In this document: piece after piece, positions 36,711-45,708 of the stretch | Numbering within the stretch: the stretch's first letter is position 1 | Layout of the letters: each line of letters opens with the position of its first letter | Source: Novosphingobium indicum | Lineage (GTDB): Bacteria > Pseudomonadota > Alphaproteobacteria > Sphingomonadales > Sphingomonadaceae | DNA: 64,000 nucleotides | Direction of reading: 5' to 3' | Assembly (NCBI RefSeq): GCF_014645195.1 | Contig: NZ_BMLK01000022.1 | Coordinates: 1-64,000, forward strand | The notes under the pieces: model-generated | What the model saw: only the letters and a program-made list of their open reading frames with translations | Database searches by the model: none | What the model was told of the DNA's origin: nothing | Translations under genes and position numbers: made by a program

Positions 36711-37361
36711 TCAGGCGAGAATACCGCAGCGGCAGAATTCCCAGATCGCGTCGGCCAGTTCCTCGCGTTCCTGCCGGTCGCCGACGCCGGCCTCTTCGGC
36801 CAGCAGCATCGTGTGCACCGTGGTGGAGACGAGGTTGTAGATCAGCCGGGCCTGAAGCTGGCTGTCCGCCTTGCGGAACTGCCCCTTCTCCACACCCGAG
36901 CTGACGTACCCCGCGATCAGGTCCAGCAGCGGCTGCAGGGCCGACTGCAGTTCGCCCGGACGGGTCTGCGCCAGCCGGAGGTGTTCGCGGCTGAGCGCGG
37001 CACCGCGGCGGTTGGCGCCCATGTGGTTGTACCCGAGCTGCCCGACCACGATATTGGTGACGATCAGACGCAGGGCCTCTTCGGAACAGGAACAGTTCGC
37101 GGTGATGTCGCGGAACTGCGCGGCGGCGGCGCGCAGCGAGCTGTCGAACACCGCAAGCACGAGATCGTCCTTGCCCTGGAAGCATTCGTAGAAGGCCCGG
37201 CGCGCCAGCCCGGTGCGTGCCAGCACGGCGCGGATCGTCAGCCCTTCCAGCCCGCTTTCGTCGAGCAGGTCGTACGCCGCCCCGATCAGCAGACGAGCAC
37301 GGTCGCGATCGCCTTCGGCGACTTCAGCGAGAGGAACGAGTTGTGGGTGGGCGCTTGCCAT
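36711..37361 (-). CDS. TetR-family regulator of the ferredoxin-P450 pair
   Basis: A 216-aa repressor. The N-terminal helix-turn-helix is at about 22-68 (LEGLTIRAVLARTGLARRAFYECF). The C-terminal ligand domain is helical. It is divergent from the ferredoxin and P450 genes, whose promoter overlaps a perfect 17-bp palindrome suited to a TetR dimer, comparable in layout to camR and the cam genes. The inducer is likely the P450 substrate. Confidence 0.85.
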   Translation of the reverse strand: MASAHPQLVPLAEVAEGDRDRARLLIGAAYDLLDESGLEGLTIRAVLARTGLARRAFYECFQGKDDLVLAVFDSSLRAAAAQFRDITANCSCSEEALRLIVTNIVVGQLGYNHMGANRRGAALSREHLRLAQTRPGELQSALQPLLDLIAGYVSSGVEKGQFRKADSQLQARLIYNLVSTTVHTMLLAEEAGVGDRQEREELADAIWEFCRCGILA

Positions 37362-37434
37362 CCATGAACAGGTAAGCTGAGTTCGGATGGCGGTCCAGTA
37401 CTTGCAAGGTATTATTGCAGCATGGTGTTGGACA

Positions 37435-37483
37435 TTGACTCCGCGACCCGTCTCGGAGTAAAAAATTGAGAACGATGTTCTCA
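37435..37483 (+). promoter_or_regulatory. Promoter and TetR operator for ferredoxin-P450
   Basis: TTGACT (37435-37440), 18 bp, TAAAAA (37459-37464), then the perfect palindrome TGAGAAC-GAT-GTTCTCA (37467-37483). The operator covers the expected transcription start, so binding would repress. Confidence 0.6.
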
Positions 37484-37504
37484 GAGGTTTTCGAGGAGAG
37501 ATTC

Positions 37505-37831
37505 ATGCCCAAGGTTCACTATGTCGACCACACCGGACAGGACACGGAAATGGACGTGCCGGTGGGCGAAAACGTCATGCACGGTGCGGTTTACAACGGC
37601 ATCGAAGGGATTGCCGGCGAGTGCGGCGGTGCCCTGTCGTGCGCGACCTGCCACTGCTATGTCGATGACGCGTGGACCGCGAAAGTCGGCGGCCCCTCTT
37701 CCGAAGCCGAAGAAGAGCTTCTGGAAAACGCATCGTCGGAAGTGAAGCCGAACAGCCGGCTTTCCTGCCAGATCGAGATGACCGACGACCTCGACGGCCT
37801 CGTCATCCACATGCCCGAATCCCAGTACTGA
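37505..37831 (+). CDS. [2Fe-2S] ferredoxin, putidaredoxin type
   Basis: A 108-aa adrenodoxin/putidaredoxin-like ferredoxin passing electrons from a reductase to a P450. Cluster ligands are C40, C46, C49 and C88 (CGGALSCATC, RLSCQI). The ATG at 37505 has GAGGAGAG upstream; a longer TTG-initiated frame begins within the operator and is unlikely. The P450 follows after 42 bp, so the pair is a functional unit. The reductase is not in the window. It may also serve the P450 at 19593. Confidence 0.92.
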   Translation: MPKVHYVDHTGQDTEMDVPVGENVMHGAVYNGIEGIAGECGGALSCATCHCYVDDAWTAKVGGPSSEAEEELLENASSEVKPNSRLSCQIEMTDDLDGLVIHMPESQY

Positions 37832-37873
37832 TCCGCTCGCACTGACTTATAGCGAGCCAAAGGGAGAGAACCC

Positions 37874-39127
37874 GTGCCCATCGACGCAGCAAACCCCGTT
37901 CCGCCAACCTTCCCGCGCCACGTCGGCATGGATCAGGTTCCGGCGCATGTCCCCAAGGACCTCATCCGCCAGTCCGGCCTGACCTTCGGTCCCGAGTTCC
38001 TGGCGAACCCGCACGACTTCATGGCGGCGATGCACGAAAAGCAGCCGCCGATCTATTACGACGTCAGCCCAATGGGCAACATGTGGCACCTCATCAAGCA
38101 TGAGGACGCCCTGTTCGGCCTGCGCCACCCCGAGATCTTCTCGAACGAAGGCGCGACGCCTTTCCCGCGCGATCCGAACGACTATTTCTACTTCATCCCG
38201 ATCGAGATCGATCCGCCGCACCACCGCAAGTATCGCAACATCGTCGATCCGGTGTTCTCGCCCAAGGGCGTGCTCAAGCTGGAAGGCCTGATCCGCAAGC
38301 GCGCGAACGATCTGATCGACAGCTTCATCGACAAGGGCGCGTGCGAGTTCACCGAGGAATTCGGCCGTCCGCTGCCGGTCTCGGTGTTCCTCGACATCAT
38401 GGGCCTGCCGCAGGACATGCGCGATACCTTCGTGTCTTGGGCGATGGAACTGCTCCACTCGAACGACCGCGAACGCATGGGCGCGGCGATGATGAGCATT
38501 ACCGAGTACCTCAAGGACGCGATTGCCGAGAAGAAGGCGAACCCCGACGACGGCGTCGTCAGCCTGATCGCTCATGCCGCGCCCGACGGCGTGCCGCTCT
38601 CCGACAAGGAGATCTTCGGCTTCGTCTGCTTCCTGTTCATCGGCGGCCTCGACACCGTGTTCGCCACACTGAACAACATCTGGCTCTACCTTGCCCGGAA
38701 CCCTGCCAAGGTGCAGGAAATCGCCGAGCGCATGGACAACGACATCGACCGGATCGTCGAGGAACTGCTGCGCCGCTGGTCGGTGACCTTCTCGGGCCGC
38801 GTGCTCGATCAGGACTACGAGATGCGCGGCGTGCAGATGAAGAAGGGCGACCGCGTCACCTTCATCCTGCCCGCCTGCAACTTCGACCCCGACGTGTTCC
38901 CGAACCCGCTGGAAGTCGATTTCGACCGCCCGCGCAAGACGATCCTCGCCTTCACTGTCGGCGTCCACTCCTGCATGGGCGGTCACCTTGCCCGTCTGGA
39001 AGTGAAAATCGCGCTGCAGGAATGGCTCAAGCGCATCCCCGAGTTCAAGCTCAAGGAAGGCGCCCATATCGAGTACCGCCCCGGTGGCGTTATCGGGCCG
39101 GAAGAAGTGACGCTGACCTGGAAGTAA
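37874..39127 (+). CDS. CYP101-like cytochrome P450
   Basis: A 417-aa P450 closely patterned on P450cam: FIGGLDTVFATLNN in the I-helix, EELLRRWSV (ExxR), GVQMKKGD and the haem loop FTVGVHSCMGGHLAR with C367. The second position of the haem signature is Thr where most P450s have Gly or Ser. Relatives hydroxylate terpenoids such as camphor, ionones or norcamphor. The start is a GTG with AGGGAGAG upstream. It is co-transcribed with its ferredoxin and controlled by the divergent TetR gene. Confidence 0.93.
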   Translation: MPIDAANPVPPTFPRHVGMDQVPAHVPKDLIRQSGLTFGPEFLANPHDFMAAMHEKQPPIYYDVSPMGNMWHLIKHEDALFGLRHPEIFSNEGATPFPRDPNDYFYFIPIEIDPPHHRKYRNIVDPVFSPKGVLKLEGLIRKRANDLIDSFIDKGACEFTEEFGRPLPVSVFLDIMGLPQDMRDTFVSWAMELLHSNDRERMGAAMMSITEYLKDAIAEKKANPDDGVVSLIAHAAPDGVPLSDKEIFGFVCFLFIGGLDTVFATLNNIWLYLARNPAKVQEIAERMDNDIDRIVEELLRRWSVTFSGRVLDQDYEMRGVQMKKGDRVTFILPACNFDPDVFPNPLEVDFDRPRKTILAFTVGVHSCMGGHLARLEVKIALQEWLKRIPEFKLKEGAHIEYRPGGVIGPEEVTLTWK

Positions 39128-39155
39128 TCCGGATCGACACCGCAGACTTCGAGAG

Positions 39156-39184
39156 GGGAGCCGGGATGTCTCGGCTCCCTTTTT
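39156..39184 (+). terminator. Rho-independent terminator
   Basis: Stem GGGAGCCG / CGGCTCCC with an 8-nt loop, followed by TTTTT, 28 bp after the P450 stop codon. Confidence 0.88.
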
Positions 39185-39195
39185 CGTGGGCGTAG

Positions 39196-40248
39196 CTAAC
39201 GCGCCGGCTCGGACGTCCAGGGGACGCCTTCGAGTGCCTGGAGGCGCTGGCGGAGCTTTTCGTTCTCTGCACGCAAGGCGCGAATTTCCCGGTTGGCGCG
39301 GGTAATGGCCGGGACTGTCGGCTGCGGGCGCAGTGCAGCCGGCTTGGCGGCGGCCGTGCGCGGCCCCATAAGCAGCCCCATCTTCTGCGCGGTATCGCGC
39401 AGCCAGGCTTCCATGTGCGCGATCAGCCCGCCCTTGAGCGGCGCGAGCGAACGATCGCGCGCAAGCGGCTGAACAGCCGGATCGCGCGCCTGCGGCGCAT
39501 CGCTCTCGACGAGCGGTTCGTCCTTCTGCGGCAGGGGGACGCCGGCCTTCACGGCATGCGCAGTTCCTGCGCCATGCACATCGTCGTGTGCGGGATGCGT
39601 CTTGTTCTCGGAATTAATGCCGTCGGTCCCGGCAAGCCGTTCGGCGGCGTTATCCGGTGAACTGGCGTGCTGGCTGCGAGCTGCCCGGTTGTCCTCCGCG
39701 CGGCGACGGTGCGACCCGAAGAGCGGCTCGCGCGGAGGAACAACCTGCAGTCCGACGATCTTGGCAAGCCGCACGTCGCAACTGCGATTTCGGCCTTTTC
39801 GGCCAGAGAGGCGAAGCACGGTCGGGAGCCCCCCGTTTACCCGCACCCTGGCGATCACACCACGGGTGCAGGCAAAGGTCCCGGCCGCGTTTACTCGCGG
39901 CTTTCGGCGGCGCGCGGCTATGCCCCACTTGTCCGGCCTGAGCATCCCCCCGGTGGTGCCCAGTGTCCGGGTCCGCGTCGCCTTTCGGGCCGACTGCCCC
40001 TGCTTCAAAGTACCGGCCTGCCGGGTTGGGCGCGAAACCCCCATTCCTGCGTCCGCCCCTTGGGCCGGTTGTTCATGCCGCCCCCCGGCAGCATGTTTCG
40101 GTGCCTTTTCGGCAACCGGCGCTTTCAGAACAGCACCCCGTCTCGACTTTGCGACCCCCCGCTTGCGTCGAGCCTTTCGCTTGCCCACGGCCTTTGCAGA
40201 TCCGCGGCCCGGCGTCCGGTATGGTGTGCTTCCGTTATCTTCGGTCAT
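39196..40248 (-). CDS. Basic protein with C-terminal coiled coil, hypothetical
   Basis: A 350-aa frame with no recognised family. The first 150 residues are very rich in Lys and Arg (GKRKARRKRGVAKSRRGAV), suggesting nucleic-acid binding or disorder. The last 60 residues form a likely leucine-zipper-like coiled coil (NREIRALRAENEKLRQRLQA). Codon use is convincing at the 3' end and less so in the middle, where both strands are open, so the gene could be partly degraded. ATG 40248 has GGGGA upstream; a TTG-initiated frame extends 26 codons further. Confidence 0.5.
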   Translation of the reverse strand: MTEDNGSTPYRTPGRGSAKAVGKRKARRKRGVAKSRRGAVLKAPVAEKAPKHAAGGRHEQPAQGADAGMGVSRPTRQAGTLKQGQSARKATRTRTLGTTGGMLRPDKWGIAARRRKPRVNAAGTFACTRGVIARVRVNGGLPTVLRLSGRKGRNRSCDVRLAKIVGLQVVPPREPLFGSHRRRAEDNRAARSQHASSPDNAAERLAGTDGINSENKTHPAHDDVHGAGTAHAVKAGVPLPQKDEPLVESDAPQARDPAVQPLARDRSLAPLKGGLIAHMEAWLRDTAQKMGLLMGPRTAAAKPAALRPQPTVPAITRANREIRALRAENEKLRQRLQALEGVPWTSEPAR

Positions 40249-40426
40249 GGGCGAAATCCCCAAGTTCTGAAGCTCGTCCTCAAGATGGCGGAGCGACGAA
40301 TTCTTGGGAAGTTCGGTTTGGTCCAATTTTGGAGTTCGAACCGCTATTTAGCGCCATAAAAGTGTCAAAAAGGCACCGAAGTGGATAGCGATGCAAACGT
40401 TTTAACCGGCGACCTATCCAAAGTGC

Positions 40427-41299
40427 CTATTGGGACGGCACAGACCGGACCGGCGTCGAGAGAATCGATTGTAGTTCGCGCTCGAACGATTCGGGGCGCT
40501 CATACATGGCCCAGTGCCCGGAATTGTCGACCACACGGAACAGCATGTCCGGCTGAACGGTGCGCAGTACAGCTTCCTGCGCGGCAGGATCGGGATGCGG
40601 CAGATCGAGAGTGCCCCAGATCGCATCGACCGGGGCCTTGATGCCGGGAAGGATCTTCAACAGCCGATCCGGCAGCACGAGCCCGGACGCATTGAGACGC
40701 GCGGCCTTGGCCGTCGGCAGCAGCATGTGGATCGCCAGATCGTCGGCACTGTCGGGGTAGTGGAGCATCAGGCCGAGCAGATTGGCCTTGAGCGCAGCCC
40801 GGCGCTCTTCGCCGACAAGACCGCTGATCCGGCCGAGCCGCGGATGCCCCATCGGCGTGCCGAGCCCGCCGCAGCCGACGATCACCAGCCGACGCGCCAC
40901 ATGCGGATGGAGCGCGGCCAGATGCGCCAGCGCGACACCGCCGAACGAGAAACCGCACAAGTCGACCGGCAGACCCTCTGTGCCGAGAATCTCTTCGAGC
41001 CCCTGCGCCAGCGCCTTGGAGATGCCCTCGTGATCCTCCGTCTCCGGCATCGCGGAATCGCCGTGCCCGGGAAGGTCCGCGATGATGAGCCGGTAGTGGC
41101 GCGAGAGGCTTTCTATATTGCGCACCCAATGCGTCCACGAACCCTGCGCACCGTGCGCCAGTACCAGCGCAGGGCCTTCGCCCCAGATCCGCCAGACCAT
41201 GGTTCCATCGCCGCAAGGGGTTTCCACCCGCTGCGCCTGCGCTTCGAGAGCCGCGAGAAAAGCAGCCGGATCGGCATTCTGTTCGGCAACAGGCGTCAT
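40427..41299 (-). CDS. Alpha/beta hydrolase
   Basis: A 290-aa alpha/beta-fold hydrolase of the MhpC/C-C-bond-hydrolase-like type. The nucleophile elbow is GFSFGG, preceded by the oxyanion stretch LAHGAQGSW, and the catalytic His is in NSGHWAMYE near residue 266. It overlaps the upstream aldo/keto reductase gene by four bases (ATGA), so they are coupled. Likely substrate is an ester or a ring-cleavage product. Confidence 0.85.
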   Translation of the reverse strand: MTPVAEQNADPAAFLAALEAQAQRVETPCGDGTMVWRIWGEGPALVLAHGAQGSWTHWVRNIESLSRHYRLIIADLPGHGDSAMPETEDHEGISKALAQGLEEILGTEGLPVDLCGFSFGGVALAHLAALHPHVARRLVIVGCGGLGTPMGHPRLGRISGLVGEERRAALKANLLGLMLHYPDSADDLAIHMLLPTAKAARLNASGLVLPDRLLKILPGIKAPVDAIWGTLDLPHPDPAAQEAVLRTVQPDMLFRVVDNSGHWAMYERPESFERELQSILSTPVRSVPSQ

Positions 41300-42264
41300 G
41301 CGTAGCGGCCACCCTGCACTTCGCGCGCCGGCATGACCTGCTCGATCTCGGCAAGATCGGATGGCGACAGGGTAATCGCGGCCCCGGCGATGTTCTCTTC
41401 CAGACGTTCGATCCGGCGCGTACTGGGGATCGGGACGATGTCATCGCCCTGATGCATCACCCAGGCGAGCGCAAGCTGCGCCGCCGTCACGCCCTTGCGT
41501 ACGGCCAGCGCCTGCAGCGCTTCGACCAACCGCAGGTTGTGTGCGCCTGCCTCGCCTTTGAAGCGCGGCATGTTCGAACGCCAGTCGTCCCCCGCCAGTT
41601 CTCCCGGCTTTACATTGCCGGTCAGGAAACCCCGCCCGAGCGGACTGTAGGGAACGAGGCCGATGCCCAGCTCGCGCAGCGTGGGCAGCACCGTGTCTTC
41701 CACATCGCGGGTCCAAAGCGAGTACTCGCTCTGCACGGCTGCGACCGGCTGGACGGCATGGGCGCGCCGGATCAGGTCCGCCGGAGCCTCGGACATGCCG
41801 AAGTGACGCACCTTGCCCTCGGCAATCAGATCCCTGACCGTACCCGCCACGTCCTCGATCGGAACCTCCGGATCGACGCGGTGCTGATAGAGCAGATCGA
41901 TACAGTCGGTACCCAGCCGCGCGAGCGAGGCATGGCAGACTTCGCTGATATGTTCGGGACGGCTGTCGAAGCCCTGGATCGGCTTGCCGGGTTCCGCTTT
42001 TCCTCCGGTGCGAAACCCGAACTTGGTCGCGATCGTCACATGCTTGCGGATCGGCGCCAGCGCCGCACCGACCATTTCCTCGCCGATGAACGGACCGTAG
42101 ATCTCCGCCGTATCGAAGAAAGTGATGCCGCGCTCATAGGCGCCGCGCAGCAGGGCATTGCAGTCCTCCTGCGACAGCTTCGGACCATAGGCCCCGCTCA
42201 CACTCATGCAGCCAAGCCCCAGAGCCGAGACTTCGAGCCCCTCGCCGAGTTTACGCGTGTCCAT
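41296..42264 (-). CDS. Aldo/keto reductase
   Basis: A 322-aa (beta/alpha)8 NADPH-dependent reductase. The catalytic tetrad region includes FFDTAEIYGPF (Asp and Tyr), IATKFGFR (Lys) and LYQHRVDP (His). It belongs to the YajO/AKR-13-like branch that reduces aldehydes and ketones. First gene of a two-gene unit with the alpha/beta hydrolase. Confidence 0.9.
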   Translation of the reverse strand: MDTRKLGEGLEVSALGLGCMSVSGAYGPKLSQEDCNALLRGAYERGITFFDTAEIYGPFIGEEMVGAALAPIRKHVTIATKFGFRTGGKAEPGKPIQGFDSRPEHISEVCHASLARLGTDCIDLLYQHRVDPEVPIEDVAGTVRDLIAEGKVRHFGMSEAPADLIRRAHAVQPVAAVQSEYSLWTRDVEDTVLPTLRELGIGLVPYSPLGRGFLTGNVKPGELAGDDWRSNMPRFKGEAGAHNLRLVEALQALAVRKGVTAAQLALAWVMHQGDDIVPIPSTRRIERLEENIAGAAITLSPSDLAEIEQVMPAREVQGGRYA

Positions 42265-42824
42265 AGTGGCCGCTCCCTTCTACTTCCTGTCTTGCCAGTA
42301 TCGGATCATGCCGCCTGCCGGTGCACAAGCACCGCTACCAAAGATCGCCCCGGTGACGTGAAACGTTTCGACATCATGCGTTTGTTGCGCAGCAAAACGT
42401 GCAATTCTTGCTTGGCGCGCCGCAATTTATGTTGCAAAGTGAACTTGAGAGGTCGTTTTCGACCTTACCGGCGTTGGGAGAGAGCGCGCCGGGGGATGTA
42501 ATACATATCCCGGCGCGCCGATTCCCTTCGCACCTGCAGCAATATTTTCTTTCTTCTCTTGCACCGCTTATGCGGCAGCTCTTCCAGCATAAACTGTTGA
42601 AAGAACAATGCCGCTTGCACCTTTTTGTGCGGCGCAACATTACTATGTCCGGCTTCACTTGCGGGAGCGAACGCAGTCGATCTGATTCGCTGGCCGGGCG
42701 AATCACTTTTCCCCCAGAGGAAGTATCTCCGCTCCCGCCTGCAAATTTCGGCGCATTGCCGCCGACCGTCACCTCCGGTAGGTCGGTACGGCAACACACC
42801 CGCGTCCTCGACCGTCCCATCCCT
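42265..42824. other. 560-bp non-coding region with inverted repeat
   Basis: Lies between the divergent aldo/keto reductase and MATE genes and is more AT-rich than either. It holds a long inverted repeat, GCGCGCCGGG (42484-42493) and CCCGGCGCGC (42509-42518), whose 15-nt loop contains a second small palindrome (ATGT-AAT-ACAT). An open frame continues upstream of the MATE gene through this region, but its translation has no membrane or MATE features. Confidence 0.5.
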
Positions 42825-44168
42825 GTGAACCAGCCGACAGCGACACCTTCCAACCCCCGCACCACGCGCCTGCTGTGGACCATCGCGCTGCCCGCGATGC
42901 TGACGAACGTGGCGACCGCGCTGTTCGGTCTCGCCGACATGTGGGCCATCGGACGGCTCGGCGATGCCCCCGCGCAAGGGGCGGTCGAACTGGGCGCAAA
43001 ATACATGATGGGGCTGCTCAACGTCTTCAACTTCCTGCGCACGAGCACGGTCGCGCTGACCGCCCAAAGCGCGGGACGCGGCGACCGGACCGCGCAGGGA
43101 CAGACGCTCGCCCGCGCCATGGCGGTCGCGCTCGGCGTCGGCGCATTGCTGTTGATGGCGATGCACTGGGCCATCCCGATCGGGCTCGACCTGCTCGAAG
43201 CCAAGGGCCAGGTCCGCACCGACGCGCAGCTCTACATCGGCATCCGCTACTGGTCGGGCCCGGTATGGCTGGGCAATTGCGTGCTGGTCGGCTGGCTGAT
43301 CGGGCAACGGCTGGTGCGCCATGTGCTGGTGGTGGAGATCATTGCCAATGCCGTCCACATCGCGCTCGACCTGCTGCTGGTACTGGTCATGCACTGGGGT
43401 GTGGCGGGCGTGGCCTCGGCAACACTGGGGTCGGAGATCCTCAAGTTCACGCTGCTCGCCGCGATCGTCCTGCGTCAGCCGGCAGCGCGCGAAGCCCTTG
43501 CCGCCGCGCGCGACCGGGCGACATGGCACCGCAGCGCGCTTGCGCGCCTGTTCGCTCTCAACCGCGATCTCTTCGCGCGCACGCTGCTGCTTACGGCGGC
43601 AATCCTGATCTTCGCGCGCAGCGGCGCGCAGCACGGGCCGGTAACGCTCGCGGCGAACGGCATCCTTTTCCAGCTCTTCATGCTCTCCACCCTCATGCTC
43701 GACGGCTTCGAAAACGCATCGCAGGTCCTCTGCGGCGAAGCGCTGGGCGCGAAGGACCGGGCGCGGTTTTCCGAAACGGTTCGCCTGGCACTGATCTGGG
43801 GCGGTGTGATCGGCGCCGGGCTGACGCTGGCCTATGCCGTGGGCGGGGCGCCGCTGGCTGCATGGTTCAGCACCGATGGGCAAGTCATTGCGACGACCGC
43901 GACCTACATCCCCTGGGTCATTGCCCTGCCCTTGGTCGGCGTGGCCTCGTTCGTCCTCGACGGCGTGTTCGTCGGCGCCGGGTGGACGCGCGCCATGCTC
44001 GGCACGATGGCCGTGGCCATGGCGCTCTACCTGCTGCTGCTCTGGCTGCTCGGGCCGCTCGGCAACCACGGTTTGTGGGCCGCCTTCACGGTGTTCTTCG
44101 CCGTTCGTGCCGCAGGCCAGTTCGTCGTCCTGCCGAGGCTGACACGGCGCAGTTTCAGCGCTTCCTGA
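42825..44168 (+). CDS. MATE-family efflux protein
   Basis: A 447-aa multidrug/toxin extrusion protein with about 12 membrane segments in two halves. The GTG at 42825 gives the normal family length; the first membrane segment starts about 12 residues later (LLWTIALPAMLTNVATALF). It exports cationic drugs or metabolites with H+ or Na+ exchange. It overlaps the convergent DUF938 gene by 14 bp. Confidence 0.85.
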   Translation: MNQPTATPSNPRTTRLLWTIALPAMLTNVATALFGLADMWAIGRLGDAPAQGAVELGAKYMMGLLNVFNFLRTSTVALTAQSAGRGDRTAQGQTLARAMAVALGVGALLLMAMHWAIPIGLDLLEAKGQVRTDAQLYIGIRYWSGPVWLGNCVLVGWLIGQRLVRHVLVVEIIANAVHIALDLLLVLVMHWGVAGVASATLGSEILKFTLLAAIVLRQPAAREALAAARDRATWHRSALARLFALNRDLFARTLLLTAAILIFARSGAQHGPVTLAANGILFQLFMLSTLMLDGFENASQVLCGEALGAKDRARFSETVRLALIWGGVIGAGLTLAYAVGGAPLAAWFSTDGQVIATTATYIPWVIALPLVGVASFVLDGVFVGAGWTRAMLGTMAVAMALYLLLLWLLGPLGNHGLWAAFTVFFAVRAAGQFVVLPRLTRRSFSAS

Positions 44169-44760
44169 AGACGACCGTCAGGTTGTTCGCCGGCATTTCG
44201 ACGACGCGTTCAAGGACCAGCCCGTTTGTGTCCGCGACGGCTTCCACGTCTTCGAGCCAGCGCAAGCCCCAGCGCGGATCGCGCCGCTTGAGATCTTCGT
44301 CAAACGCCTCGTTGCTCGGCGCGGTGGGATGGCCCTTGCGGCGGTAGGGCCCGTAGAGCACGAGGGGTTGATCGGACGACAACAGGCGCCCTGCCCCGGC
44401 CATCAGCCCCTCGGTAGATGCCCAGGGGCTGATATGGATCATGTTGATGCACACCACGGCATCGGCCCGGTCCACCGGCCAGTCCGGCGCAGCGGCATCG
44501 AGCGCGAGAGGCTCGAGAAGATTGGCAGTGGCGCCTTCCGCCCGCCAGGCGGCGATGGACGCGCGTGCATCGGGGTCGGGATCACTCGGCTGCCACTGCA
44601 GGTCCGGCAGCGCACTTGCAAAGTAAACGCCGTGCTCGCCTCTCCCGCTCGCCACTTCCAGCACGAGACCGGCGGGGGGCAGGACCTCCCGCAACAGGAC
44701 AAGGATCGGTTCGCGATTGCGTTCGGTGGCGGGAGCGTGGCGGCGGGCGTCCTGGGTCAT
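44155..44760 (-). CDS. DUF938 SAM-dependent methyltransferase-like protein
   Basis: A 201-aa class I methyltransferase-fold protein. The SAM motif is VLEVASGRGEHGVYFA (33-48), and NMIHISPW is the DUF938 signature. The substrate of this family is unknown. The 3' end overlaps that of the MATE gene. Confidence 0.85.
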   Translation of the reverse strand: MTQDARRHAPATERNREPILVLLREVLPPAGLVLEVASGRGEHGVYFASALPDLQWQPSDPDPDARASIAAWRAEGATANLLEPLALDAAAPDWPVDRADAVVCINMIHISPWASTEGLMAGAGRLLSSDQPLVLYGPYRRKGHPTAPSNEAFDEDLKRRDPRWGLRWLEDVEAVADTNGLVLERVVEMPANNLTVVFRKR

Positions 44761-44820
44761 GCTTCGCCATTGGGCACTCGGCGCTGTCAGTTCAAGCCCG
44801 GCACGGGCGCAGGACGCACT

Positions 44821-44862
44821 TGTCCCGCGGTTCGGCGACCCGCATCGCCAAACCGCGGGACA
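44821..44862 (-). terminator. Long hairpin at the end of the che operon
   Basis: Eighteen-base arms TGTCCCGCGGTTCGGCGA and its near-perfect complement with one mismatch, loop CCCGCA. It lies 45 bp downstream of the last che-operon gene. There is no T-run in the minus direction; TTTT follows in the plus direction. It could stabilise the che transcript end or act as a terminator. Confidence 0.5.
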
Positions 44863-44906
44863 GTGTTTTCAGTAGGGCGTCCGCATCCGCGAGCGCCGGG
44901 ATGGCA

Positions 44907-45236
44907 TCAATCCCACAGGCTCATATTGTCCGCGGCTCCGCCCCTATCGACAGACCCTTCGCCGGGCGAAAGCTCCGTTTCCTCGATGAAACCGCAGAAC
45001 CGCATACGGATGGCTTCCAGACTGATCCGGCGCATTTCGACTTCACTGAAGCCGGCTCCGATCAGGGAGGCCAGAGCGCGCTGCTTCTGGGCGATCAGGT
45101 CGATCGCCTGCAGTTCACGCATGTGCCTTGCTGCAAAATCCTCATCCCGGCACAGCACTTCGCCCAGGGCTTCGATCTCGGAACCGAGCTCGCCAAGCAC
45201 TTCGGCCATTGCCGTGAATTTGGGTTCGTGCATCAT
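44907..45236 (-). CDS. Small helical protein at the end of the che operon
   Basis: A 109-aa all-helical acidic protein, starting MMHEPKFTAMAEVL, with no recognised domain. A central stretch, RHMRELQAIDLIAQKQRAL, is amphipathic. Its start is five bases after the cheW stop, so it is part of the operon. The window has no CheZ, so a role as phosphatase or adaptor is conceivable but unsupported. Confidence 0.7.
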   Translation of the reverse strand: MMHEPKFTAMAEVLGELGSEIEALGEVLCRDEDFAARHMRELQAIDLIAQKQRALASLIGAGFSEVEMRRISLEAIRMRFCGFIEETELSPGEGSVDRGGAADNMSLWD

Positions 45237-45241
45237 CGACT

Positions 45242-45682
45242 TTAGGCCGCGATCGCGCGGTCCTCGGAGGCGCTGAGGGCCTGCAGGTCGAGCACCATGA
45301 CCATACGCTCTTCGATGGCGGACAGGCCTTCGAGGAACGGGGCCACGTCTTCCTGGCCGGTGGTCGGCGGCGGCTGCAGGTTGTCGGTGTCGAGCGCCAC
45401 GATGTCGCTGACGGAATCGACGATGAGACCCTGCGACTGGCCGTTGACCTGGCACACGATGATCGCGTGGCGCGGCGTCGCTTCGGTCGGCGTCCAGCCC
45501 AGACGTGCGGCCAGGTCGATCACCGGCAGCACGGTGCCGCGCAGATTGACCACGCCGGCGACATAGGAAGGAACGCGCGGCATCGGCGTGACCGGCGTCC
45601 AGGCGCGGATTTCGCGGATCGCCATAATGTCGAGCGCGAAGATCTGGCCGGCGACTTCAAAGGTAATTAGTTCGCGGTACAT
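45242..45682 (-). CDS. cheW: Chemotaxis coupling protein CheW
   Basis: A 146-aa coupling protein linking receptors to the CheA kinase. It starts MYRELITFEVAGQIFALDI and has the core VNLRGTVLPVIDLAARLG and GLIVDSVSDIVAL. Same strand and operon as cheY and the small last gene. Confidence 0.93.
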   Translation of the reverse strand: MYRELITFEVAGQIFALDIMAIREIRAWTPVTPMPRVPSYVAGVVNLRGTVLPVIDLAARLGWTPTEATPRHAIIVCQVNGQSQGLIVDSVSDIVALDTDNLQPPPTTGQEDVAPFLEGLSAIEERMVMVLDLQALSASEDRAIAA

Positions 45683-45708
45683 GTCCTGAACCTCCTGTGC
45701 GGGCAGTG

